From NCBI GenBank assembly GCA_024663395.1, contig JANFAH010000014.1, positions 1,054,001 through 1,118,000 of the forward strand: a DNA stretch of 64,000 bases. The letters are read 5' to 3'. The position numbers and the translations under genes were made by a program. The first letter of the stretch is position 1; every line of letters starts with the position of its first letter. The DNA is from Pisolithus tinctorius. Lineage: Eukaryota > Basidiomycota > Agaricomycetes > Boletales > Pisolithaceae. Positions 33,301 through 43,940 of the stretch are shown piece after piece. The notes under the pieces are model-generated. The model saw only the letters and a list, made by a program, of their open reading frames with translations. It had not been told where the DNA came from and did no database searches.

Positions 33301-34942
33301 GCTCGTCCCATGATTTAGTAATAGGGAGGTTAACTGCTTCAACAGTGTTGGTAGCAGCACCCGAACAATCCCATGCCACGGAATCCTCGGTTCCATGTGA
33401 GAACTTGCAATCCGAACCATTCCTACAGTTGCCCGCCTTCCAGTAGGAACAAGTTTTCTGGCGCTTGCCCCCGGATTCAGTAGCAGGGGAGTTAACTGCT
33501 TCAACAGCACTGGTAGACGCACCCCAACAGTCCGATGCCAGAGAGTCCTCGGTTCCATGTGAGAACCTGCAGTTCGAACCATTTTTACAGTTGCCTGCCT
33601 TCCAGTAAGAACAAGTTTTCCGGCGCTCGCCCCGGGATTCAGTAGCAGGGGGGTTATCTACTTCAACAGCGCCGGTAGAAGCGCCCCAGCACTCCAAGGT
33701 TTCAGTAGCGGGGGGGTTATCTACTTCAACAGCGCCGGTAGAAGCGCCCCAGCACTCCCAGATTTCAGTAGTGGGGGGGTTATCTACTTCAACGGCGCTG
33801 GTAGAAGCACCCCAGCAGTCCCAGGATTCAGTAGCAGGGGGGTTGTCTACTTCAACAGCGCTGGTAGAAGCACCCCAGCAGTCCGATGCCAGAGAGTCCT
33901 CTGGTCCATGTGAAAACCTGCAGTCCGAACCATTTTTACATTTGCCCGCCTTCCAATAGGAACAAGTTTTTCGGCGCTCGCCCCAGGATTCAGTAGTGGG
34001 GGGGTTATCTACTTCAACAGCGCTGGTAGAAGCACCCCAGCAGTCCGATGCCACAGAGTCCTCTGGTCCATGTGAGAACTTGCAGTCCGAACCATTTCTA
34101 CAGTTGCCTGCCTTCCAATACGAACAAGTTTTCCGGCGCTCGCCCCGGGATTCAGTAGCGGGTGGGTTATCTGCACTGGTAGAAGTGCCACAGCAGTCCG
34201 ATGCCAGAGAGTCCTCAGTTCCATGCGAGAACTTGCAGTCGGAACCATTTTTACAGTTGCCTGCCTTCCAGTAGGAACAAGTTTTCCGGCGCTTGTCCCA
34301 GGATTCAGTAGCGAGGTCTACTGGTTCGACAGTGCCGGTAGAAGCACCCCAGCAGTCCGATGCCAAAGAGCCCTCTGTTCCATGTGAGAACTTGCAGTCC
34401 GAACCATTTCTACATTTTCCCGCCTGCCAGTAGGAACAAGTTTTCCGGGGCTCGCCCCGGGATTCAGTATCGGGTGGGTTATCTGCGCTGGTAGAAGAGC
34501 CCCAGCAGTCCGATGCCAGAGAGTCCTCAGTTTCATGCGAGAACTTGCAGTCGGAACCATTTTTACAGTTGCCTGCCTTCCAGTAGGAACAGGTTTTCCG
34601 GCGCTCGTCCCAGGATCTAGTAGCGGGGGGGTTAACTGCTTCAACAGCACCGGTAGAATCACCCCAGCAGTCAGATGCCAGAGAGTCCTCGGTTCCATGT
34701 AAGAACTTGCAGTCGGAACCGCTTTTACATTTGCCCGCTTTCCAGTAGCGACAAAGTTTTTGGTGCTCGTTCCGGGAGTGAGTAGCAGGGTGGTTAACTG
34801 CTTCAACAACGCTGGTAGACTCACCCCAGCAGTCCGATGCCAGAGAGTCCTCGCTTCCGTGTGAGAAGTTGCAATCTGAACCTTTGTTACAACGTCCCGC
34901 AGAATAGTAACGACAACGCTGGAGTGAGGGATCGATGCTCAT
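30384..34942 (-). CDS. 14-finger CCCH - RRM/KH-like - RBR protein with Cys-to-Ser active site (long form A')
   Basis: Exons 34942-32618, 32567-30535 and 30483-30384 give 1485 residues; an in-frame ATG at 34978 would add 12. Fourteen C-x7-C-x5-C-x3-H fingers, mostly variants of CSYWKAGNCKNGSDCKFSH, fill the first 770 residues. The RRM/KH-like middle and RING1 (CPICLDDISISF) and IBR follow. In RING2 the catalytic position is Ser1447 (codon at 30552-30554, GSNHMMC) where form A has Cys. The last exon gives CGAHICWRC and stops after YCDN, so the coiled coil and CaaX box are missing. The intron 32568-32617 (donor GTCCGT) matches that of form A. It probably binds RNA or protein through the fingers but cannot form the normal ubiquitin thioester. 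Confidence 0.85.
32680..34920 (-). repeat. coding tandem array of CCCH finger units
   Basis: Units of roughly 130-150 bp, each one finger plus a linker such as GTEDSLASDCWGASTSAVE, repeat in frame inside the long form A' gene. Neighbouring units are nearly identical, which indicates recent amplification. The left-arm gene has only four fingers. Confidence 0.92.
33650..33885 (-). repeat. linker-only minisatellite inside the CCCH array
   Basis: Between fingers 7 and 8 the linker segment CWGASTSAVEVDNPPATES is repeated about four times with no finger between, in 63-66 bp steps. Runs of seven G on the plus strand (CCC-CCC in the coding strand, Pro-Pro) recur in each unit and are slippage-prone. 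Confidence 0.85.
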
Positions 34943-35233
34943 AGTTGTGGTTGAGGGCACGAGGTTGCCGTGTGGCAAATCAGAAGAACCAAGTCGGACT
35001 GATATTCAGTGACCAAGGCTAGCCGACACGACAATATTTCAGTAGTTGGTGCCACAAGTCCTCCGGCCTCCTGGACGCAAACAACTGGTGCAATTGGAGG
35101 AGCTGGACGGGCACGACCGCATTCCAGCGACTTGCGCTTTTCAGAAAGCGGAACATATAGTTGTACAAAGATGTATATAGCTATGATCCATCCGAGGGCA
35201 TCCTTACATACATCGCACTATATGTAGTTTACC

Positions 35234-35420
35234 GCACATGTCCTTGCGAAGATGGCGCCCGCACAACGCAAGCTTTACCGCATCGCACTTGGACCTTCGG
35301 AAGGTGGTTTCTATGAAAATACGCAAACAAGACTGGTGGAAACTCGAAGGTGGGCGGGCGGAGAACCGGACTGTGCTCGGAGCGAAGGAGAATGATGTCA
35401 CGACAGAGAACAGTGCGATG
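35234..35420 (+). pseudogene. broken copy of the 3' end of the LYR-motif gene
   Basis: Matches about 26976-27186, from HVLAKM through YRIALGPSEGG onward. A deletion of about 28 bp after the GGT codon and other changes shift the frame and produce a stop (about 35394). There is no 5' part. It lies in the same orientation as the intact gene and just outside the right arm of the inverted duplication. Confidence 0.85.
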
Positions 35421-35638
35421 GCAATAACGAGACCAAAGCATCCTCTACGGGCGTATCATACTTCTATTGGGTCAGCAAACAAGACAAGGTCACAACGCGC
35501 AGATACCGCAGAGACGAAAAGCCGAGGGCTGTAGTGACTCCTACTTTGCTCAAGGCATACATTTTAAAGATTGATTGCAAACGAGACGCCTCGTTTTGCA
35601 TGGGATGATACATGTGCACATTCCTGTTTTGTTGCTGC

Positions 35639-38276
35639 TTATCCTTGGCTTTCGTCCGAGTACGAATTACTCTTATGTTTGGGAGTGAATGACCATGCTT
35701 CTGGTGCTGGTCCCAAGAACATTTCTGACACTCTGACCCAGTCTTGACTGTTCGGGCTGGCAAGCAAGGTTTCTGTTTGATGGCATCAGTTGTGTATCGA
35801 TCAGAAACACCTCCCTGAGCCTACCGAGCTCATCTCTACCCCTAAACGCGGGAGCACGCTCGTTGATGCGCGCCGGAAGTCGCTCCAGGAGGCCGATCGG
35901 AATGTAGCGGTATTGAAAGGAAAGAGCTTCGCAGAGGTAGCGCCGCGCGGTGTTCACACCCGCCGTGTCCGTTCCAAAGTGACTGGTGAAAAAACCAGGT
36001 TTATGACCTTACGCTTCGGCATCAAGTATCACCTACCTTAGCCCATACTCTGCCAGCTTCAAGATTCAAGCACCACCACACACATTTCGACGTCAATCCT
36101 CCGTCGTGTGGTAGCACGATTTCGGTACCCACCTTCCTGATAAGTCCTAGGCGTTCTCTGGAACTGATATCCCACTCCCTACGCTCCTTGATCTCAGTGA
36201 AGATCCATGGTTTGATCAATGCACCTCTGCCGATCATGATACCATCTACTCCAGTACCTTCCGTTTTCTCCCAATAATCTTGGGATGAGAAACAATCCCC
36301 GCCGCCGAAGATGGGAACAGAGGCCACTTGTACAAGGATGAGCGGATGTAGTATATTACGAAAGTGCAAGTTACACCTACATCCTTCCTCAGATTCGCGC
36401 GCCCTAACAGCCTCTACACATTGTCTTATATAGTCCCAATCTGCGAGCTTTGTATATCGTTGCTGCCGCGTCCTCCCGTGCAACTGGATATCAAGTGGAT
36501 TGTTGTGGCACATGTAAATGAAGGAACGCCAGACGTACAGTAATACATCCAGCACCCCACTCCGTGCTAAGCCTTGGCATGAGCTTGTGGGCCGTGTTGC
36601 GACCGTCTTTAACTCCAGTGCGCAACTTGACAGTGACAGGAATTTCCCCCAGGGCTTTGTTCATGCCCACAATAATCTTACCCAGCTTCCCCGGGGTGTC
36701 GAGCACTGTGTGAACGTCCGTCGTTCCGAAGCCCAGACAGCGAGCGAAAGTAGAAACGCACAAGCAGATCCACTTCCAGAGCGGAACACTAGATCGATGG
36801 GACATCCACAGTTGATGTCGACAAAATCAATACTTCCTGCAAATTCCTTTCCCAGGATTTCAGCAGTAGGTACCATCGTAGATGGTTTATTACCCGCTAG
36901 CTGAATCCCGAAAATGGACTCGCACGGATGGCGGCGCACAAGCGACCATTCTTCGCGCGAGGCGGCCAGAAAAGACGTAGCGAGTCCCACTGAAATCATG
37001 TTGGTAAGGAGGGGCTACTAGTAGGATTAATAATTGTTTTTTACTTTCACCACACGTAATATCAGCGCCGAGTGACACGCAGAGTCGCCGGAACGGCTAG
37101 GAAAGATTAGATAGACGGTGATACAGCAGTTCTCTCGACATACCAGGTTGCCTACCGTCGTCAAGGGTGCGAGGTCTGTCGGTCGTAAGGAAAGCCATTC
37201 CAACGAGAGCACAGGAACACCTACAAGTTTTTCCCGTCCAATGAAGTCGCTTCTTCTCAGAGAAGCGCATGAGAACGTCGGGAGTCTCGGCTTGGGAGTG
37301 TGTCTCGCCAGTGCGGTGGGTGATAAGATCGCCAACAGGGTCATTCCCTGCGTTGCCTGCTTTTTGACTTTCTTGAGCTTGCGGTTCTTCCACATCACCG
37401 CCTCCATTGACAACAGCGTCCAACTCTTGGAGATATGCGTCTGCGATTGGCGTTGGGTACTGGACTCAACGTTTCCGTATGAATAACTGGACAGGACGTC
37501 TAGAACTGACCTTCCGTGCGCGTACGATTTTCAAGGTTTCCGAGTTGACATGGTTAAGCTCAGTAGTTGTAAGAGCGACCCTTGATTTCTTTTCCTCGTC
37601 GACCACAAGTGTGACAGCGCCGTCGTCGCCTCTGCGTGCATGAGCTCCGAGAAATCTGCATTTGAATCCCATACGGCATTCCCCAGCTTCATCAAAGCAT
37701 GTACAAGTAGTACCAAAGTCCAAGGAAGATTCTCCTCCTTCCGTTCCATTTTGGGACGGTTCGTTGACGACTACAAAGGGTTGAGTTTCTCGCAATGTAC
37801 TGGTCGGTGGGAAATGGATATCTCTTGGCTTCGCGGCGAGATACGCATCCACATCGTGGGTGAAGCGGCACCTATGAGCGACGTAAACCGCGCAACGAAA
37901 AAAGAGAACATGATGACGACCTACTCGGTGCCATGTTCACAGATAGTACCATTGGCAATCCGCCAGCATAACTCAAGTTCGTCGCGCACCTTTCCAAACC
38001 TCCGACCCTTATTGGCACCTCTCTGTGCCTTCTTCTGCTCTTTGGTGAGCCTCTTGCGGCCGCCGGGTGCAGAATCAGTGTCCGCATCAGGTCTCGATGG
38101 ACCCCGCCCCGCGTGGGAGGTTGATCCCTCGGCAGCATCGTCGTCTGTGGCTGGCAGATTGATGTTATGGAGGAGAAATCTACGCAGTAGTATGTGAGCT
38201 GCGATAATTCAATAACGACTTGATCGTACTCGGTCTTAACTGGCGCTGTACCCGGAGGAAGCACAGCGCTCGCCAT
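35639..38276 (-). CDS. DUS3: tRNA-dihydrouridine(47) synthase Dus3
   Basis: The start is at 38276 ([16 protein letters not shown]); the first intron begins GTACGATC and leads to FLLHNINLP. Two CCCH fingers follow ([13 protein letters not shown].. and [14 protein letters not shown]..), as in Dus3 and human DUS3L. The FMN-binding TIM barrel contains [33 protein letters not shown] with the catalytic cysteine, [27 protein letters not shown] and [16 protein letters not shown]. The C-terminal exon joins RDEL to [12 protein letters not shown] and ends with TAA at 35639. The enzyme reduces U47 of tRNA and some mRNA uridines. Several introns are unresolved in the middle. Confidence 0.92.
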
Positions 38277-38361
38277 GGAGTTCGTGGCTGCAGAGAAGGC
38301 AGAAAAGTATTGTCAGGTTTGCAGATTAGATGCAATCTCCAAACAGCACAGCGTGAGCAAC

Positions 38362-38415
38362 ATACTACTACTACTACACTTTACTACAACTCACACTACT
38401 ACCTACACTACACTC
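38362..38415 (+). repeat. ACT/ACA-rich simple repeat
   Basis: Imperfect ACTACT/CACTAC microsatellite in the short region between the DUS3 start and the HMG-CoA lyase stop. Confidence 0.7.
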
Positions 38416-38598
38416 TTCGTTTCCTAGTACTTTGATAGGTCCTGTAATGATGTTTGTTCTAAAAGTCATGGAAAGTGCAAGGAAAACCACAGACAGTAAC
38501 GAAAGCTTCCACGAATAGCAATGTCATCCTTACAGGTACAAAAGAAAGAGTCCACGAACCAAAGAGCGTACCAATGGCGAAGCCCACCTCTCCCTGCG

Positions 38599-39867
38599 TT
38601 AGAGTTTTGCCTGGGCCGACTCCGACAGTCTCCGCTCGCGCTCCTTACGAGCTAACAGAGCCTTTCCGGCTCGGCTTGTGGTCTCTCTCGTAAGAACGCT
38701 TGAGATCCATGAGCCGGTGTCTGCCAGCAATGGAAGAGAGACTGGCCCAACATCCCATGCAGGCCCTTGCACAACAGGGCTATCTATAAAGCGGCATATG
38801 AGCTAGACTCAACGTGACTACTGATTCAGCCGCTCACCTGAGTAAGGTTCACCAACGTCACCATACGAATCCTCTCCCATGAGGGCATACACGACGTCCT
38901 CGGTAGCCACGTTGCCCGTTGCACCTGGCGAGTACGGACAACCTCCCAGACCCCCCACGGAGGCATCAAAGGCCCTTAGACCAAAATCAAGAGCCGTCTT
39001 GATGTTGGCGAGTGCCGTGCCGTTGGTATCATGGAACTACGCAGCATCAGCAGATGTCAAGACTCGTCGTGAACCACGTATAGAAACTCACGTGTCCAGC
39101 TAACTGGCTAACGCTGATGTCCTTTGTCACTTCTTCTAGAACAGCACGGACACTTGCGGGCGTGCCTGCACCAGTGGTATCTCCCAGGCTAACCTCATAG
39201 CAACCCATCTTCAGTAGTTCACGTGCTACTTCTCGGACTCTCCGTGGGTCTACTCTTCCGGAGTAGGGACATGTTATGATGACGGAGACGTAACCGCGTA
39301 CCCTCAGGCCAGCATCAAGGGCCACACGCACTACGGGGGCTAGACGAGCCAAGGACTCAGCTACAGTGGCATTGGTATTAGCTTTGGAAAAAGCGTCCGT
39401 CGCTGAGGTAAAAACAGCTATTTCAGTGATGGGTGGTGGGGAAGAGCTCCGCGAGAGGAGATTGAGGACATCGTCGAGGCCCTTTTGGTTGGGTACCAGG
39501 ACGGAGTAGCTCGCGTTAGCTACGGGTTCGATCAAGGACAGAACCTCCGATGTACCTGCCATCTGCGCTGAGAGTGAAGCAGCCACCTTATGATATTGGC
39601 TGTAGATCACATACTTACCTGCGGAACCCACTTTGGACTAACGAAACTCCCTACTTCGATATTTCGCATCCCAGCACGAGCAAGTCGGTTTATAAGCTCG
39701 GCCTTAATAGCTGGGGAAATCGGGCGCTGCTCGTTCTGGAGACCATCCCGGGGACCAACCTCGACTATCTTCACAAAGCTGGAAGCTGGGCGACTCTGTG
39801 AGTGTCTCGGTAGCATCCCCCGCCGAAGAGAAGCGCGTCGGACTACTTGCGAAGATGGACGAAACAT
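38599..39867 (-). CDS. HMGCL: hydroxymethylglutaryl-CoA lyase, mitochondrial
   Basis: Exons 39867-39619, 39562-39092, 39036-38838 and 38783-38599 give 367 residues. The N-terminus ([17 protein letters not shown]) is an arginine-rich presequence. Core motifs: [12 protein letters not shown] with the catalytic Arg, [22 protein letters not shown] with metal-binding His, and [14 protein letters not shown] with catalytic Cys about 273. The enzyme splits HMG-CoA into acetoacetate and acetyl-CoA at the end of leucine breakdown. The presequence start was chosen because upstream frame-open sequence lacks similarity. A Cys-containing C-terminal peroxisomal signal is not obvious; the end is AQAKL, which is close to but not a clear PTS1. 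Confidence 0.92.
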
Positions 39868-41453
39868 AGAACAAGTGGCAGTTGGGCTGAGACGGCCGAG
39901 CTCGCTGCCACGGCTGTGTGAGCGTCCCTGTCGCTGGCGCCACTCACACCGGAACAAACCGACGACCTGTCTACACTGGTCGACAATGGCATACTTCAAA
40001 ACCTGGCAATTGAACCCTGAACTGGGCTCATCGCCCAATTATGATTGGCACTCGCCAGCGTCATCGTCACTGTCAGGGGCGTAGCACCCGTCGTCGGAAT
40101 CACGAACGTTCGTGCAAGGCAGGGGCGGTTTCACTTCGTTCTGTCATCCTTGGCAACAGGTCAGTGTGTACTCGTAGAACACCGTGAATTGCATACGGCA
40201 GCCGTACTGCATTTACACACTTCCATGTCCAGGCGGATCATAAAATGTACTCCCAGTCGTTGTGTTCGTTGCGTCCATCTTGTGCTCCAACTGGCCTGAC
40301 CTGTATGGGACTTGATCTCACTCTGCCTGGAGTGCTACTTGGGCTGCAGTGAGTCTTGGCTTATCTTTACCCTGTTACATCGTCACTCTCTGCATCGTGT
40401 GTATCATGCATGACTCTCGCCATGTTCACACCATCATATCCGTCCGGTGCATACCAGGAAGGGTGCTTCCCAGATATACTATCGATGAATGTTTTTTTTT
40501 GGTCCACCCGTTGCATTCACGGTGACGGGTTGGCTGGAAACGACTCAATCATTACAGGCCGAGCATGTGCGGTCATCTCTTCACAGCACGTTAGGATGGA
40601 ACTGTATGGCAAAATACAACGCCCCTGTGGTGTGTAGTGTTTCCCGAGTTATATGTCTTGCCTGTTCTATGTCAAGAACATCTCTGAAGATCCGAACCGG
40701 CAAAGTTGTGACGTAGCTGAATCGTCCTTATTGCGCATACACGAGGAAACCGAGTACTTTGTCCTCTGGAAGCTCCTGCTGCAAAGTGGCCTTTTTTTTC
40801 CACATCGCGCGCCGTGGTCTCTCCTGAGATACAGATACATACCTTTCTGTAATAAGCGCATTCGTGTAATCTATACTTGGTTAACTTGCCTTCCTCAGAA
40901 ATATCCGGGAATCGTTCTTGGGGCGGTTGTTTCGATACTGGGGTGTTGGGTCCCGACTGACACTTGGTTGCCTTGTTTCCAACCGTCCTGTCATCAACTG
41001 TTTTCTGTCTTGAATTGTCTGTCTCTTTGACATAACCCACTTCTTTCTGACAAGTCTTCGCATTGGGTAGTTTCACACCGACAATTCTGCTTCCTCAGTT
41101 GTTTATATATCACTCCTGACAACTCCTGTATGTTGAGTCTGACAATCTATGAAAGATATCCATTGAGAACGCAACAAGGATAGTACCAATTGTCATATGT
41201 CCACTAGGACACCAGTGGGATGGCGTTTGAGTATTCTTCACTCCCACCCCTCTACCCGACATGATGACAGGAGAAACCTCATCGGCTACTCCCTATCCCC
41301 TGGGTCAAACAACACAAACGTTAGTAGCGTGGTACAGGGTAAAGTTAGTGGATGCTGCGCAGGATTCCCAAAACGACCGCTGGCAGCAGAAATCACCTAC
41401 ATAGTGGATCGAGAGCAACTATTTCATCAAAACCAAAGATGGTACACTTTCGA
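39868..41453. other. long intergenic region, nothing recognised
   Basis: About 1.6 kb between the HMG-CoA lyase start and the OPI10 stop. Only short frames on both strands, T-rich runs near 40496 and 40792, no RNA gene or repeat found. It could hold an unrecognised noncoding transcript. Confidence 0.4.
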
Positions 41454-42192
41454 CTACTCCAATCTTTCCAAGAATCCTGCTCCAGCTGTCTTGAGTTTAC
41501 TTGTAAAGTTCTCATACCATCTGGCAATGAGGCCGATCGGGATGAGATTATCTGGCCCGATGTTCTGCATCCCTGAAAACCCAGACACATAATTAAACAG
41601 GTGCTTGGCTATTTTCTCTGCCAGGATGGTCGGATCGAGCGGTCTAGTGACTGACGACGACGCCGCGTTCAGCGTAGAGTTAATCGTATGTGCAGGAAGT
41701 GCCGCCATCTGTGCCATGACTGTTTCTAGTGGCTCGATTGCGAGACCGAGGATGGCCGTAACCTCTCCGGTCGTCGAGGATGCCGCTGAAGTAAATGCAG
41801 ACGGTGTGCTCATCCCGGATGCGGGGGTGGAGAAGGCAGATCGCAAACGGAAGATTGCAGAGGGTTTCTCGTTAGACAGCCTGATGCCATCCAGATCAAA
41901 ACTGTGAAATGGCTGGTAAAGCCCGGATATGATACCCACATTCCGAGAACTTGAGAGCCCTTTCCAGGCCAAAAGAAGTGCACTGTGCAGCCGTAGCCAT
42001 CTGGGAATGGAACTGTAGGCTTGTCAGAGCTAAGTTGTCCGCTGGGACGGGAATCGACCCACTCGTTCCCAATAAGAATACGCAGATATGGTTCACTTTT
42101 TCTGCAGCAGGTATTTCAAACAGTGCGTGTGTCTCGTCAACTTGTTGGAGATTCGTTTGGAGAAGGCGACCAGCGACACAACACCCAAACAT
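41454..42192 (-). CDS. OPI10: Hikeshi/OPI10 family protein
   Basis: Exons 42192-42063, 42012-41940 and 41880-41454 give 209 residues. The start MFGCCVAGRLLQTNLQQV, INHICVFLLGT-like core, spliced IPFPDGYG and GMLSNEKPSAIFRL are hallmarks of the DUF775/Hikeshi family. A Ser/Thr/Ala-rich loop follows, then the C-terminal helix ending FLERLE. Hikeshi imports Hsp70 into the nucleus in heat stress; yeast Opi10 mutants overproduce inositol. Splice choices were made so that the LSNEKPSAIF motif is continuous; a nearer acceptor would insert FDLDGIR. The gene looks intact. Confidence 0.9.
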
Positions 42193-42548
42193 TCTTGTTG
42201 CGATATCGTGCGGGTGGGTTCTGCGAAGGAGAGGCGTCTGAGACAGTGGAGCTTGAAGTGTTCGCAGCAAGTGGTGCGCCAAGGGTGATATCAGGGCATG
42301 GCATTTGGCAGTCGATATGAAATGGATTACAGCCACATTCGCGAAATGCGCACTTGGTTCTCGAACAAGATCGAAACTTGCTCATGCACGAAACGACCGG
42401 AAACAGTCTCTCACGCAATATGATTATTAGGATACACAATTATAAAGAGCGATGACAGGAGAACGTCGTGTCCAGACCGTCCGAAGGGTCCATGAGTAGG
42501 CGCCTGGTATTTAAGGTCGACACTAACAACAGAATAAAATCGACATCT
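42193..42548. other. OPI10 promoter and transporter 3' flank
   Basis: 356 bases; no gene seen. Both flanking genes are on the minus strand. Confidence 0.4.
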
Positions 42549-43940
42549 CTACTCCGGCTTCACAGGCGTACCATTCCCAACCTCCACGTCATCCAGTGGA
42601 ACTCTTTCGTACTTGGTCGAGTTCGCGTCCGATCGTGGTGCCTGAGATTCGACGTGCTTTACCCAAGTGTAGTAAATAGAACCAGCAAGGATAACAGCTA
42701 TGGAAGAGATACGCCCGCTGAAGTTGCGAGAGTTCAACCTGGAGGTACATGTTAAGAAGCAAACATGCTTACCCTGACAAGAGCTCATTAAATAACCACA
42801 TCCCGAGGAGAGATGCCGCCACACCACGAACAGCGGAAGATATCATGTGCGTAATAGGAGAGGTGACCTTGATAGACAAGACACTAGCAACGCTCATCAA
42901 GAAGCCAAAGGATCCCTGGGACATTAACCTGTCAGTCAGGGCTACAATACGTGTACAATGATTGCAGTGCTCACAGTGATGAGAGATCCCCAGATAAAGG
43001 TACTCAATGGAGAAAGTCCACCGTCGGCAGGAAAGACAGCTACAGTCTCTCCAAAGAACAGCTCTGTAATACCAGGCAACTCTCCCGCGAGGATGACAAG
43101 AGGTATCATGAGAACCGCGCTGAATAGATTCGTGTACCAGGACAGATGCATCGCACTGCCATGGACAACTTCAAGACTCTTTTTGATGACTACCGAGTGA
43201 ACGGCGGTGATGGCGGAGCTCGTGACGCCGAAGGCTAGGCCAAGAGAAGAAATAGGTATTGCGTCCAAGAAGACACCGATGAAGAAACCAAGTGTTACCA
43301 CTGAGCAGGAGAGGAGGATGCGCAAAGACGGCCGTGAGTGCAGGAATAAGTAAGACGTTGCAACTGTGAAAGGTAATAGTAGACCGCGAGCAACCTGGTA
43401 AAAGGACGCGTCTACATATTTAAGAGTGAAGTTGCTGAAACTAGGGGAAAAGATAGAGTGTGCAGAAGCATACGAGTCCATTATGATACTCGTACCTGAG
43501 GCCGACCACATTAAGACCGACAGTGGCGGCAAGACCCCTGATAAGCTGGCCATCAATGTAGAGTGGTATTTGCACTAGACCGACAGCATGAGATGCAAGG
43601 AAAAGGACAACTGCAATCACGAGTTGGGTGAACAAGAAGAACAGCGGTACGGTGGTCGTCTGTAACACCCATTTGTTGCTGGTTCCATATTAATCAACAA
43701 CATGAAGAACATGGGAAACATGCGTACGCCATGACCATCTGTAAAGTGAAACTGGATGTTGGAGAGCTGCTGAACATGGGAAAAACAGGTGCTTACCGCC
43801 AATGCAGCAATCAAGTAAAACGACACGGTTCCCGTCTACCCCAATTCAGCGCCTGCAAGTATCATAATCCTTCGCACACCACTTACAACGAGTAACCGGT
43901 TGTTTTGCTGCTGGGCCCGGGCATTGTGATGGGGAGACAT
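42549..43940 (-). CDS. triose-phosphate-type nucleotide-sugar transporter, GDP-fucose-like
   Basis: The start is at 43940 (MSPHHNARAQQQN). Exons 43940-43887, 43835-43797, 43738-43728 and 43678 onward splice to LLVTGTVSFYLIAALAMVMANKWVL; the third exon is only 11 nt. Later exons encode membrane helices with LSFSNFTLKYVDASFYQVARGLLLPFT, typical of the TPT/SLC35C1 group, and VTSPITHMISSAVRG near the end. The C-terminal tail is acidic and cytosolic and stops at 42549. Ten helices are expected in the Golgi membrane. The substrate (GDP-fucose or another sugar) is inferred from resemblance only. Confidence 0.8.

Larger units (their letters stand above)
27434..34978 (-). repeat. right arm of the inverted duplication
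   Basis: Inverted counterpart of 16316-22646: broken RRP9 3' part, short RBR gene, long RBR gene. It is longer than the left arm mainly because of the amplified CCCH array. The inner breakpoint is near 27434. The arms differ in divergence: short RBR genes look very similar, long ones less so. Confidence 0.85.

Noticed and set aside
32606..34978. CRISPR-like regular spacing of the repeats
   Set aside because: The repeats are in-frame protein-coding CCCH units in a eukaryotic gene; both unit and linker repeat, so there are no unique spacers.
38362..38415. Simple repeat considered as a regulatory or telomere-like array
   Set aside because: It is a short imperfect ACT-rich microsatellite without a telomere motif or other structure.
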